Source of the DNA: Flavobacteriales bacterium
GTDB taxonomy: Bacteria; Bacteroidota; Bacteroidia; Flavobacteriales; Flavobacteriaceae
Direction: 5' to 3'
Assembly: GCA_004321735.1 (NCBI GenBank)
Contig: SGZB01000005.1
Coordinates: 1 to 48,285, forward strand
Length of the DNA: 48,285 nucleotides
Every line of letters begins with the position of its first letter. The stretch's first letter is position 1. Under the pieces are notes generated by a model. That model was not told where the DNA came from. It did no database searches and saw nothing but the letters and a program-made list of their open reading frames with translations. This document shows positions 27,927 to 37,463 of this stretch, in pieces. The translations under genes were made by a program, and so were the position numbers.

Positions 27927-30017
27927 TTAATTACTCACTATAGTTTCAGAATTGCTATTAATTAAACTTAATTGTTTCAAAATATTTACTCCCTCACTTA
28001 TATAAATATCTTTAGTAAGGTTTTTATGCCATCGATTTCTGTTACTTAAAAGTTCCTTATTTGACATTATATAATCTTTTTCAGACTTGAGTAATTTAAA
28101 ATTTAGATCATTTGAGTATTTTGACAAAGATTCAAATTCCTTCGTCTTATTTTTATTCTCACCAAGATAATTTTGGTAAGTCAAGAATTTTAATGGAATT
28201 GTTTTATTTTTCTGCTGTTTTTCAATCCAATCTGCTCTTTTACTAATTAATTTTAAATAATTGTTATCATTAACTCTACTTTGAGCATTAGAAGAAATAA
28301 AATCCAAACTGCCTTCATTAATCCATGGATTATACATTGCTGGGTCTATTTTATCCCAAGCTAATGGATTTTCTTCATCTTTTTCTCCATTAAATATGTG
28401 CATGTAACTATCAGGAACAATAACATCACTTTTAACTCCTTCCAATTGAACAGATTCTCCATTGATTCTGTAGAACTTATCAGTTGTAATTTTTAATGCA
28501 CCTAAATCAAAATCTGAATTTGAAATAAATTTATTTAAATCAATTACATTTTGAACTGTACCTTTACCAAATGTTTTTTTACTTCCTAAAATAACAGCTC
28601 TCTCGTAATCTTGAAGTGCCGCAGCAAGAATTTCTGAAGCAGATGCTGACATTTCGTTAATAAGTACAACTAAAGGACCATCCCAGACAATTTCAGAGTT
28701 TCTATCATATAAGACTTGTTTTCTGTTTCCAATGGATTTTACCTGAACTATTGGACCTTTTTCAATAAATAAACCGGTCATATCTACAACAGACTGTAAT
28801 GATCCTCCTCCATTATTTCTCAAATCTAAAATAAGACCTTCAATACCATTATTTTTTAATTTGATAATTTCGTTCTTAACATCCTCTGCTGAATTCCTGT
28901 TTTTATAATTAGAAAAATCAACATAAAACTTTGGAAGTGATATGTATCCATACCTAATATCATCTTCTTCAATTAAAGTAGATTTTGCATACAATTCCTC
29001 TAACTCAACTAGTGCTCTAGTAATTTGAACTTCCTTAATTGACCCATCAAGTTTTTTTACAGTAAGTGAAACAATAGATTTCTCAGGACCTTTGATTAAT
29101 TTAATTGCATCATCCACTTTCATCCCAACAATATCAACTGGCTCTTCATTCTCTTGAGCAACTTTAATTATAATATCACCAACATCTAATAATTTATCTT
29201 TCCATACAGGACCACCAATAATGATTTCAACAACTTTGATATTTCCTTCAGTTTTAGTCAATCTAGCTCCAATTCCTGTAAATTTTCCAGAAATATTAAC
29301 ATCGAATCTATCTTTATCCTCAGGTTGAAAATAATATGTATGAGGGTCAAGCTGAGTTAAAAAGGCATTTAGATAATTAGAATACCAATCATCTCTGTCA
29401 AGATCAGTTATAAATTCAAAATAATCTTCAGTATTTTTCTTAACAATAGCTATAGACTCATTATAAATTCTATCATTAATTACACTTAAAGTATCTCCTA
29501 ATTTTAAAGTAGCAATATCAAGTGTTGAAAATTTTAATTGTTTTCTCCATCTATTTTTAATTTCTGACTTAGATCTTGCATATTCCTTTTTTTCAAAATC
29601 TAAATCAATATTTTCATTCAAATTAAAATTGAATTTATTGTTAACCAACTCTTCATAATAAGATTTTACTTCTTTAATTCTAATCTTTGATCTTTGGTAA
29701 ACAAGGTTAAAGAATGATAGATCATATTCTTTTATTTGATCGTCCAATAAGTATTTATACTTTTCAAATTCTCTTATATCTGACTTTAAAAAGAACCTTT
29801 TTTGATTATCCAATTGCTTAATAAAGGAATGATATAAATTTTCGGATAAATTATCATCAATGGAAATTTTTTTATAATGTCCCTTTTCAACAACATATTT
29901 CACTACCTCCATCAATAACCTATCTTTATTAGGATCTGAAAACTTTTTATTAGTTATTGCAAAACCAATAAGTAACAGAGGAAAAATTACAAATAAGTAG
30001 TTCGATCTTAGTTTCAT
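27927..30017 (-). CDS. prc: Tail-specific protease (C-terminal processing protease, S41)
   Basis: A periplasmic serine protease that trims or degrades proteins from the C-terminus. The 696-residue protein has a membrane/signal segment (LFVIFPLLLIGFAIT), a long N-terminal helical domain (TSPc-type, about 30-230), a PDZ domain (GKFTGIGARLTKTEGNIKVV, VGDIIIKVAQENEEP), and the S41 catalytic core with the nucleophile in EMSASASEILAAALQ and Lys in GSKKTFGKGTVQ. A C-terminal DUF3340-type region follows. Its length fits the Prc/Tsp subgroup. It starts the minus-strand pair with the ABC permease and is divergent from surE. Confidence 0.95.
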   Translation of the reverse strand: MKLRSNYLFVIFPLLLIGFAITNKKFSDPNKDRLLMEVVKYVVEKGHYKKISIDDNLSENLYHSFIKQLDNQKRFFLKSDIREFEKYKYLLDDQIKEYDLSFFNLVYQRSKIRIKEVKSYYEELVNNKFNFNLNENIDLDFEKKEYARSKSEIKNRWRKQLKFSTLDIATLKLGDTLSVINDRIYNESIAIVKKNTEDYFEFITDLDRDDWYSNYLNAFLTQLDPHTYYFQPEDKDRFDVNISGKFTGIGARLTKTEGNIKVVEIIIGGPVWKDKLLDVGDIIIKVAQENEEPVDIVGMKVDDAIKLIKGPEKSIVSLTVKKLDGSIKEVQITRALVELEELYAKSTLIEEDDIRYGYISLPKFYVDFSNYKNRNSAEDVKNEIIKLKNNGIEGLILDLRNNGGGSLQSVVDMTGLFIEKGPIVQVKSIGNRKQVLYDRNSEIVWDGPLVVLINEMSASASEILAAALQDYERAVILGSKKTFGKGTVQNVIDLNKFISNSDFDLGALKITTDKFYRINGESVQLEGVKSDVIVPDSYMHIFNGEKDEENPLAWDKIDPAMYNPWINEGSLDFISSNAQSRVNDNNYLKLISKRADWIEKQQKNKTIPLKFLTYQNYLGENKNKTKEFESLSKYSNDLNFKLLKSEKDYIMSNKELLSNRNRWHKNLTKDIYISEGVNILKQLSLINSNSETIVSN

Positions 30018-30096
30018 ATAATTTATAAATGTAAATAAATATTACAGAAAAAATGTTTACTTAAATTAGTTTTATTTCTTTCTGTAAGGTTTTACT

Positions 30097-30104
30097 TACT
30101 TTTG
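30097..30104 (+). promoter_or_regulatory. -7 box of surE-lpxB
   Basis: TACTTTTG matches TAnnTTTG exactly, 19 bases ahead of the surE ATG at 30124. A TTG at the -33 distance is missing. Confidence 0.5.
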
Positions 30105-30123
30105 TTCAAAAATTAGACCACGA

Positions 30124-30894
30124 ATGTCAAAAAAACCTTTAATTCTAGTAACTAATGATGATGGAATAACTGCTCCAGGAATCAGAGCTCTGATTTCAGT
30201 AATGAACGAAATTGGAGACGTAGTAGTAATAGCACCTGATAGTCCCCAATCTGGCATGGGACATGCTATCACAATAAATTCAACATTGGAGTGTAATAAA
30301 ATAACTATTGACAGTGGTCCTCAGATAGAATATTCGTGCTCCGGAACTCCAGCAGATTGTGTTAAATTAGGCATAAATGAGATTCTTCAAAGAAAACCTG
30401 ATTTATGTGTTTCTGGTGTTAATCATGGTTCAAACTCATCAATAAATGTAATATATTCTGGAACAATGAGTGCTGCAATAGAAGCTAGCATTGAGGGTGT
30501 TCCAGCTATAGGTTTTTCTCTTTTAGACTATAATTGGGATGCAGAATTTTCACATATAAAAAAATATATAAAAAATATTACGTTAAAGGCTCTAGAAGAG
30601 GGGCTTCCAAAAGGGATAACTTTAAATGTAAATTTTCCAAAACTTAATCATGATATGATTAAAGGAATAAAAGTTTGTAAACAAGCTGATACATATTGGA
30701 TTGAGAAATTTGATAAAAGAGTAAATCCTCAAGGTAAAGAATATTATTGGCTAACAGGTGAATTCATAAATAAAGATCAATCTGAAGATTCAGATGAATT
30801 TGCTCTATCAAATGGATATATTTCTATTGTTCCAGTTAAGCATGATCTAACAGATTATGAATCTATAAACAAAATCCAAAGCTGGAACTTGTAA
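30124..30894 (+). CDS. surE: 5'/3'-nucleotidase SurE
   Basis: SurE is a metal-dependent nucleoside monophosphate phosphatase linked to stress survival. The 256-residue protein begins with the metal motif LVTNDDGITAPGIRAL, followed by VVIAPDSPQSGMGHAIT, YSCSGTPADCVKLGI, and VSGVNHGSNSSINVIYSGTM, all hallmark SurE segments with the binding Asp, Ser and Asn residues kept. It is one base before lpxB, an arrangement common in Flavobacteriia. Confidence 0.97.
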   Translation: MSKKPLILVTNDDGITAPGIRALISVMNEIGDVVVIAPDSPQSGMGHAITINSTLECNKITIDSGPQIEYSCSGTPADCVKLGINEILQRKPDLCVSGVNHGSNSSINVIYSGTMSAAIEASIEGVPAIGFSLLDYNWDAEFSHIKKYIKNITLKALEEGLPKGITLNVNFPKLNHDMIKGIKVCKQADTYWIEKFDKRVNPQGKEYYWLTGEFINKDQSEDSDEFALSNGYISIVPVKHDLTDYESINKIQSWNL

Positions 30895-30895
30895 A

Positions 30896-31984
30896 ATGAA
30901 ATACTTTATTATTTCTGGTGAACCCTCAGGTGATTTACATGGATCAAAATTAATTAAAGGTATTTTTAAATCTGATCCAAAAGCTGAAATTGCTTTTTGG
31001 GGTGGTGATTTAATGGAAAAAGCAGGAGGTAAACTTTTAACTCACTACAATGAATTAGCTTTCATGGGGTTTATTGAAGTTCTTCTTAATATTTTTAAAA
31101 TTTTAAAAAATTTTAAAAAATGCAAGAAAGATATATTAAACTTCAACCCTGATAAAATAATTTATATTGATTATCCAGGTTTCAATTTAAGAATGTGCAA
31201 ATGGGCTAAAAAAAGAGGTTTTAGGAATTATTATTACATAAGTCCGCAAGTTTGGGCTTGGAAAGAAAAAAGAGCAGAAATCATAAAAAAATACATTGAT
31301 GAATTTTATGTAGTTCTACCATTTGAAAAAAATTATTTTAAGAAAAAACATAATATTAATTCAAATTATTTTGGTCATCCTTTAATTGACGATATAGAAA
31401 ATTTTGAACCACAATTAATTTCTTTCAATAAAAAACCTATTATTTCAATATTACCAGGAAGTAGAAAACAAGAAATAAAAAAAATACTTAATAAAGTTAT
31501 AGATGTATGCAAATACTTCCCAGAATTTCAATTTGTTATCGCAGGAGTAAAACATATTGATAGTAAAATTTATAATAATATTATCTCTAAATCTGATTCA
31601 AACATAGAAATTATCTACGATAACACTTATTCACTATTAAAATCTTCAAAACTTGCCATTGTTACTAGTGGGACAGCAACACTCGAAACTGCATTATTAA
31701 ATATTCCTCAAATGGTTTGCTATGTTACAAACCCTGTTAATATTTTTTTAGCAAAACTTCTTGTAAAAATCAAGTTTATTTCACTAGTGAACTTAATTTT
31801 TGACAAAAAAGTAATTAATGAATTTATTCAATCCGATGTTAATATTTCAAATATCAAAAATGAAATCAACTTACTACTAGGTGAAAAAGGGAGCATAATA
31901 AAGGAAGAATATAAAAGTTTAAGAAGAAGCTTAGGGACTAAAGGTGTTAGTGAAAGAATATCTGCTCACATAGTTAAGAGTTAA
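30896..31984 (+). CDS. lpxB: Lipid-A-disaccharide synthase LpxB
   Basis: LpxB joins UDP-2,3-diacylglucosamine and lipid X to make the lipid A disaccharide. The 362-residue protein (GT19) starts MKYFIISGEPSGDLHGSKLI and shows FWGGDLMEKAGG, FMGFIEVLLNI, YIDYPGFNLRMCKWAKK, YYISPQVWAWKEKRAEIIKK, the FGHPLIDD segment, ILPGSRKQEIKK, and TSGTATLETALLNIPQMVCY. Together with lptE in this window it shows that the organism makes lipopolysaccharide. Its stop codon overlaps the end of the convergent leuS by 3 to 4 bases. Confidence 0.96.
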   Translation: MKYFIISGEPSGDLHGSKLIKGIFKSDPKAEIAFWGGDLMEKAGGKLLTHYNELAFMGFIEVLLNIFKILKNFKKCKKDILNFNPDKIIYIDYPGFNLRMCKWAKKRGFRNYYYISPQVWAWKEKRAEIIKKYIDEFYVVLPFEKNYFKKKHNINSNYFGHPLIDDIENFEPQLISFNKKPIISILPGSRKQEIKKILNKVIDVCKYFPEFQFVIAGVKHIDSKIYNNIISKSDSNIEIIYDNTYSLLKSSKLAIVTSGTATLETALLNIPQMVCYVTNPVNIFLAKLLVKIKFISLVNLIFDKKVINEFIQSDVNISNIKNEINLLLGEKGSIIKEEYKSLRRSLGTKGVSERISAHIVKS

Positions 31985-34779
31985 CAGACGATATTGATAA
32001 TCTTATTAGGAACAAAAATTATTTTTTTTATTTCACGATCATTAATTATCTCTATAACTGATTGATCATTCTTTAGAATATTTTCAACTTTTTCTTGACT
32101 AATTCCTAATGGCAATACAATTTGATACTTAAGTTTTCCATTAACAGAAACAGGATATTTTTTTTCAGTTTCAATTAAATATTTAGGATTATGAACTGGA
32201 TATTCCTCATCAGCAATCGAATTATCATGACCTAGAACATTCCATAATTCCTCAGAAATATGAGGAGCAAAGGGTGATAGCAGAACAATTAAATCTTCTA
32301 AAACTGTTCTTGAATGACATTTTATTTCATTAAGCTTATTAACTAAAATCATTAAAGCACTAACACATGTATTGAAAGAAAAAGATTCAATATCCTCATT
32401 GATTTTTTTTATTGTTCCATGAAGTGCCTTTAGGGATTCTTTATCTGGATCAGATTCACTAATGACCAATTCATTATCATTGAAAAACAATCTCCATACT
32501 TTATTCAAAAAATTATATACCCCAGAAATACCGTTAGTATTCCAAGGCTTAGATTGTTCAATAGGTCCTAAAAACATTTCATATAATCTTAATGTGTCAG
32601 CTCCATAATTATCACAAATGTCATCTGGATTAACAACATTGAACTTTGATTTAGACATTTTTTGGACTTCTCTCTCAACTTTAAATACTTTATTCATAAT
32701 AAACTCAGCATTTTTAAACTCTGGTTGCCAAGATTTAAATTGATCAATATTTAATTCATTATTACTATTTACAATTGATACGTCTACATTTAATTTTTGT
32801 ACTCTATGATTTTCAGTAAGTTCTGCAGAAATATATTCACCAGTTTCAATTTGTCTGTTAACTAATGCAGAATCACCCAAAATCATACCTTGATTGATTA
32901 GTTTCTTAGCATAAATTTCTGTTGGCACTAAACCTAAGTCAAATAAAAACATCTGCCAAAATCTAGAGTAGAGCAAGTGGCCTGTAGCATGCTCACTTCC
33001 CCCCAGATAAATATCAACTTCTCTCCAATACTCTAAAGATTCTTTAGAAGCAAAACTTTCCTCATTATTGGGATCCATATATCTGTTAAAATACCATGAA
33101 CTTCCGGCCCAGCCTGGCATTGTATTAAGTTCTAACCTGAATATTGTTTTATTATTAATAAGTTTATTTGAAACTACTTTTTTATTTTTCACATCCCAAG
33201 CCCATTTATCTGCATTTCCTAAAGGTGGATCACCATTTTCAGTTGGTAAATAATTTTTTACATATGGAAGCTCAAGTGGAAGAGATTCAATTTCTATAGC
33301 CTTGGGTAAATCGTTTACATAATATATTGGTATAGGTTCACCCCAAAACCTCTGTCTGCTAAAAACCGCATCCCTTAACTTAAAATTAATAGTTTTATTA
33401 CCACTAGCAATTTCATTTAATTTTTCACAAGAAAGCTCAAAAGCTTCATTGAAATTTAAATTATTTAAAAACTCTGAATTATCAATCAGGAAGTTTTCTT
33501 TTGACTCATAAGCAGAATCTTCTATACTTATATCTTTAAAAATATTTTTGATGGGAAGATCAAAATGTTTAGAAAATAAGAAATCTCTTTGATCACCACA
33601 AGGAACCGCCATAACTGCCCCTGTTCCGTATGTAGCAATTACATAATCAGAAATCCATATTGGCATCTTATTTCCAGTAAATGGGTGTATTGCATAACTT
33701 CCAGTGAAACAACCAGAAATTGTTTTAACGTTAGATATTCTGTCTCTTTCACTTTTTTTACTTGAAATTTCAATGTAGTTGTTTACATCATTTTCTTGGT
33801 TTGAAGTTGTTATTTTCGAAACTAAGTCGTGTTCTGGTGCAAGAGTTATGAAAGTTGCACCAAAAATAGTATCTGGACGAGTAGAAAAAACCTCAATAGA
33901 ATCTTCAGAATTTTCAACTGAAAATTTAATCATTGCTCCTTTAGATTTTCCTATCCAATTTCTTTGTATTTCTTTTAATGGATCTGGCCAGTCAATAATT
34001 TCTAATCCACTTAACAATCTTTCCGAATACTCAGAAATTCTTATACTCCATTGTCTCATTTTTTTTCTAACAACTTCATATCCTCCTCTCTGAGATAATC
34101 CATCAATTACTTCATCATTAGCTAGGACAGTTCCCAACTTGGGACACCAGTTTACGTCTGTTTCTGAAATATATGCTATTCTAAACTCTTGAAGAATATC
34201 TTCTTTTTCATGATCGTTAAAATCAACCCATTCATTATTGGCAAATTCTCTATCATAACCAATCACATAATCACTTCCTTTTTTTAAAAAACCTTCTTTT
34301 AAATCTTGAATAGATCTGGCTTTTTTTAATTTTTTATCGTACCAACTGTCAAATAATAGTGTAAACATCCATTGTGTCCACTTATAATAATTTTTTTCTG
34401 ATGTTCTTAGTTCTCTTGACCAATCAAAAGAAAAACCCATTCTATCAAGCTGTTCCCTATATCTGTTAATATTTTCTTCAGTTGTTTTTTGAGGATGTTG
34501 TCCGGTTTGAATTGCATATTGTTCAGCTGGAAGACCAAACGAATCATAGCCCTGAGGATGTAATACATTAAACCCTTTATGCCTTTTATATCTTGAATAA
34601 ATATCAGATGCAATATATCCGAGTGGATGACCTACATGTAATCCAGCACCGGAGGGATAAGGAAACATATCCAAAACATAAAATTTCTTTTTAGAGGAGT
34701 CAATCGAGACATTGTATATGCCCGATTCTTTCCAAAATTTTTGCCATTTTTTTTCAATATTTCTAAAGTCGTATTGCAT
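31981..34779 (-). CDS. leuS: Leucyl-tRNA synthetase
   Basis: A class Ia synthetase charging tRNA-Leu. The 932-residue protein has the HIGH motif as HVGH in YPSGAGLHVGHPLGYIASD, a CP1 editing domain (TRPDTIFGATFITLAPEHDL, YGTGAVMAVPCGDQRD), and KMSKS in VQKMSKSKFNVVNPDDI, then the anticodon-binding and C-terminal domains. I chose ATG at 34779 (MQYDFRNIEKKWQKFW); the frame extends to a TTG at 34791, which lies inside the likely promoter box. The editing-site Thr/Asp region looks intact. Confidence 0.97.
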   Translation of the reverse strand: MQYDFRNIEKKWQKFWKESGIYNVSIDSSKKKFYVLDMFPYPSGAGLHVGHPLGYIASDIYSRYKRHKGFNVLHPQGYDSFGLPAEQYAIQTGQHPQKTTEENINRYREQLDRMGFSFDWSRELRTSEKNYYKWTQWMFTLLFDSWYDKKLKKARSIQDLKEGFLKKGSDYVIGYDREFANNEWVDFNDHEKEDILQEFRIAYISETDVNWCPKLGTVLANDEVIDGLSQRGGYEVVRKKMRQWSIRISEYSERLLSGLEIIDWPDPLKEIQRNWIGKSKGAMIKFSVENSEDSIEVFSTRPDTIFGATFITLAPEHDLVSKITTSNQENDVNNYIEISSKKSERDRISNVKTISGCFTGSYAIHPFTGNKMPIWISDYVIATYGTGAVMAVPCGDQRDFLFSKHFDLPIKNIFKDISIEDSAYESKENFLIDNSEFLNNLNFNEAFELSCEKLNEIASGNKTINFKLRDAVFSRQRFWGEPIPIYYVNDLPKAIEIESLPLELPYVKNYLPTENGDPPLGNADKWAWDVKNKKVVSNKLINNKTIFRLELNTMPGWAGSSWYFNRYMDPNNEESFASKESLEYWREVDIYLGGSEHATGHLLYSRFWQMFLFDLGLVPTEIYAKKLINQGMILGDSALVNRQIETGEYISAELTENHRVQKLNVDVSIVNSNNELNIDQFKSWQPEFKNAEFIMNKVFKVEREVQKMSKSKFNVVNPDDICDNYGADTLRLYEMFLGPIEQSKPWNTNGISGVYNFLNKVWRLFFNDNELVISESDPDKESLKALHGTIKKINEDIESFSFNTCVSALMILVNKLNEIKCHSRTVLEDLIVLLSPFAPHISEELWNVLGHDNSIADEEYPVHNPKYLIETEKKYPVSVNGKLKYQIVLPLGISQEKVENILKNDQSVIEIINDREIKKIIFVPNKIINIVC

Positions 34780-34788
34780 TACTAGATG

Positions 34789-34796
34789 CAAAAGTA
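34789..34796 (-). promoter_or_regulatory. -7 box of leuS
   Basis: On the minus strand TACTTTTG fits TAnnTTTG exactly and ends 9 bases before the leuS ATG, followed by CATC as in several other promoters here. The leader would be only a few bases long. No -33 TTG seen. Confidence 0.5.
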
Positions 34797-34881
34797 AGCT
34801 TAATGTTTTAATGGAAAAAAATTAAAAGAATACAATTAACTAGAATTCCTTTATTATTTTTACTCTATAAATTTTCATATT

Positions 34882-35745
34882 TTGACTAAATCAAAAAATA
34901 ATAGATTTTTCTCAAACTATTTTCTTGTTATTGTAAGCTTATCAATAGTATTATTGTTTCTTAGTTCTTTTTTATTTACAGCGCTAAATTCTGAAAAAAT
35001 TATCAATGAATTTAAAGAGAAAATACCTGTTGTTGTTTTTATCAAAAGTGAAAGTAAAAAAATTGAAATAATTCAGTTTGAAAAAAACTTAAATATCAAT
35101 AACAATATTAAAAGTTTTGAATTTGTTTCAAAGGAGGATGCTGCATCTAGTTTATCTGAAGATCTTGGGGAGAATTTTATAGACTATCTTGGATATAATC
35201 CATTATATGACTCATATAATATTTTTTTTACGGCTGAAAATGTAAATACTATTTACATAGATCAATTAGTAAATGAATTTGAAAATGAAAATTTTATTCA
35301 GGAAGTTTCTTATGATTTACCGTTAATTGAATTAATCAATACAAATATTCAAGTTTTAAACAGATGGTTGGTTTTTCTCGGATCTGCTTTCTTTTTACTA
35401 TCAATAATATTAATGAATAATACAATTAGACTTTCTGTTTATTCAAACAGACTAATTATTAAAACAATGCAATTAGTCGGTGCAACAAAGTCATTCATCA
35501 AAAAACCATTTATATTTAGACAATTAACATTAGGCTTATGCAGTTGGTTACTATCATCAATTATATTTTTAGGATTACTGTATTACTTGAAAAACAACTT
35601 TTATGATTTTTCTTTTAAAAATATTGCTGAGTCTCTTGCAATTTCAGGATTAATTTCATTTTTAGTGTGCATTATTATTTCATATGTGTCAACATCGATT
35701 ATTACTGGAAAATTTATAAATTCAAAAATTGATAACCTGTACTGA
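34882..35745 (+). CDS. ftsX: Cell division protein FtsX (TTG start)
   Basis: FtsX is the permease-like partner of FtsE and controls wall hydrolases at division. The 287-residue protein has an N-terminal helix (about 12-35), an extracytoplasmic domain (about 38-160, with EKIPVVVFIKSESKK and FEFVSKEDAAS), then three helices (about 165-190, 213-235, 250-275) with the FtsX motif MQLVGATKSFIKKPFIFRQL. No in-frame ATG lies near, so TTG at 34882 is the likely start and gives a family-like N-terminus. The partner ftsE is not in the window. First in the run ftsX-DUF3098-uppP-truB. Confidence 0.92.
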   Translation: MTKSKNNRFFSNYFLVIVSLSIVLLFLSSFLFTALNSEKIINEFKEKIPVVVFIKSESKKIEIIQFEKNLNINNNIKSFEFVSKEDAASSLSEDLGENFIDYLGYNPLYDSYNIFFTAENVNTIYIDQLVNEFENENFIQEVSYDLPLIELINTNIQVLNRWLVFLGSAFFLLSIILMNNTIRLSVYSNRLIIKTMQLVGATKSFIKKPFIFRQLTLGLCSWLLSSIIFLGLLYYLKNNFYDFSFKNIAESLAISGLISFLVCIIISYVSTSIITGKFINSKIDNLY

Positions 35746-35969
35746 TGAGTAAAAAACAATTTGCATTTGGCAGAAGAAATTATAAGTTTATGTTTATTGG
35801 AATAGCAATTATCGCTTTAGGTTTTTTGTTAATGTCTGGCGGAGGTAGTGATGATCCTAATGTTTTTAATGAAGAGATATATAATTTTAGAAGGATTAGG
35901 TTGGCTCCTGCTCTTGTAATAATTGGTTTTGCTGTTGAAGTTTATGCTATTTTAACAAAACCTGAATAG
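35745..35969 (+). CDS. DUF3098 small membrane protein
   Basis: A 74-residue protein with two transmembrane helices (about 15-31, FMFIGIAIIALGFLLMS, and about 53-70, LAPALVIIGFAVEVYAILT) around a short loop with SGGGSDDPNVFNEEIYNF RRIR. This pattern is typical of DUF3098, which sits between ftsX and uppP in many Bacteroidota. It shares one base with the ftsX stop (TGATG) and one with the uppP start. Function unknown; neighbours suggest cell division or the undecaprenol cycle. Confidence 0.88.
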   Translation: MSKKQFAFGRRNYKFMFIGIAIIALGFLLMSGGGSDDPNVFNEEIYNFRRIRLAPALVIIGFAVEVYAILTKPE

Positions 35970-36766
35970 TGGAAATAATCAAGTCTCTTCTTTTAGGAAT
36001 TATTCAAGGACTTACTGAATTTTTACCAGTATCATCAAGTGGTCATCTAGAAATTTCAAAATTAATACTAGGATTCAATTACGAAAACACAAGTAGTCTT
36101 TTCTTTACCTTAGTTGTTCATCTAGCAACTGCATTAAGTGCAATTATTTATTTCAAAGATGATGTTATTTCAATTTTAAAAAGTGTTTTTACATTCAAAA
36201 AAGATGAAAATACTTTTTTTGCCCTAATGATAATTATTTCTATAATTCCTGCAGGATTAATTGGCTATCTTTTCGAAGATCAAATCAGCTCACTTTTTGA
36301 CGGTAATTTGACACTCGTTGGGTTCATGCTAATAGTAACAGCTATTATATTATTCTTTTCTGACAGAGTAAGTGATAAGAAAAAAAAGATCAATTTTATG
36401 AGTTCTGTGATTATTGGAATATCACAAGCTTTTGCAATTCTGCCTGGAATATCAAGAAGTGGATCTACAATTGGTACATCGATTTTTCTAGGAATTGACA
36501 GAGGAATTGCTGCTAAATTTTCTTTTTTAATGGTTGTTCCTGTAATACTAGGTTCATCTTTAAAACTATTAGTGGACAATGAAATTAATTTAGAGCAGGA
36601 TAATCTTATAAACTATACTTCTGGATTTATTGCAGCTCTTATTTCTGGATATTTTGCATGCAAGTGGATGATTGTTTTTGTTAAAAAAAGTAAATTAATT
36701 TATTTCTCAATATACTGCTTAATAGTTGGTATTCTTTCAATAGCTGTATCTAATCTCTATGGATAA
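35969..36766 (+). CDS. uppP: Undecaprenyl-diphosphatase UppP/BacA (GTG start)
   Basis: UppP removes a phosphate from undecaprenyl diphosphate to recycle the carrier lipid for wall and LPS synthesis. The 265-residue membrane protein carries both signature motifs: LGIIQGLTEFLPVSSSGHLE near the N-terminus and LPGISRSGSTIGTSIFLG near residue 155. About eight helices. The start is GTG at 35969, whose G is the last base of the preceding TAG stop. It overlaps truB by 8 bases. Confidence 0.97.
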   Translation: MEIIKSLLLGIIQGLTEFLPVSSSGHLEISKLILGFNYENTSSLFFTLVVHLATALSAIIYFKDDVISILKSVFTFKKDENTFFALMIIISIIPAGLIGYLFEDQISSLFDGNLTLVGFMLIVTAIILFFSDRVSDKKKKINFMSSVIIGISQAFAILPGISRSGSTIGTSIFLGIDRGIAAKFSFLMVVPVILGSSLKLLVDNEINLEQDNLINYTSGFIAALISGYFACKWMIVFVKKSKLIYFSIYCLIVGILSIAVSNLYG

Positions 36767-37463
36767 AATAAATTATGACTCTCTAATTGAAGAGGGTGTT
36801 ATTTTACCAATTTATAAACCACTCATGTGGACATCTTTCGATGTAGTAAAATTTGTTAGAAATTTACTAAAGAAAACATATAACTTAAAAAAAATCAAGG
36901 TTGGTCATGCGGGTACTCTAGATCCATTAGCTACTGGAATACTTGTACTATGCATAGGAAAAAAAACTAAAGAAATAAACAAGATTCAAGAAGAGAATAA
37001 AATTTATTTAGCAACAATAAAAGTTGGAGAATCAACACCATCCTATGATAGAGAAACTGAAATAGATAATACATATCCTACATCACACATAAATGAAGAA
37101 CTCATAATTGATTCAATTAAATCTTTTAGAGGTAAATCTGAACAGACCCCACCAATTTTTTCTGCATTAAAGATTGATGGAAAAAGATCCTATGAACTCG
37201 CAAGGAAAGGTGAAAAAATAATTCCAAAAAAAAGAGAAATTGAAATTTTTAAATTTAATTTATTGAATTTTAAAAATTTAGAAATTGACTGTGAAATAGA
37301 GTGTTCAAAGGGAACATATATCAGAAGTATTGCCAGTGATATGGGTAAAAAACTTAATTCTGGAGCGTATTTAAAATATTTAGAAAGATATTCAGTGGGG
37401 GAATATTCAATTAAAAATTGCTTACAGATTGATGAAATAAAAGACTTATTATCCCTTCAATAA
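36759..37463 (+). CDS. truB: tRNA pseudouridine-55 synthase TruB
   Basis: TruB makes pseudouridine at position 55 of the T-loop of tRNAs. The 234-residue protein has YKPLMWTSFDVVKFVRN, the catalytic Asp in KVGHAGTLDPLATGILVLCI, the QTPPIFSALKIDGKRSYELA motif, and CSKGTYIRSIASDMG. It ends soon after the catalytic domain, without the PUA domain of longer TruB proteins, as usual for Bacteroidota. It overlaps the convergent aat gene by 15 bases. Confidence 0.97.
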   Translation: MDKINYDSLIEEGVILPIYKPLMWTSFDVVKFVRNLLKKTYNLKKIKVGHAGTLDPLATGILVLCIGKKTKEINKIQEENKIYLATIKVGESTPSYDRETEIDNTYPTSHINEELIIDSIKSFRGKSEQTPPIFSALKIDGKRSYELARKGEKIIPKKREIEIFKFNLLNFKNLEIDCEIECSKGTYIRSIASDMGKKLNSGAYLKYLERYSVGEYSIKNCLQIDEIKDLLSLQ

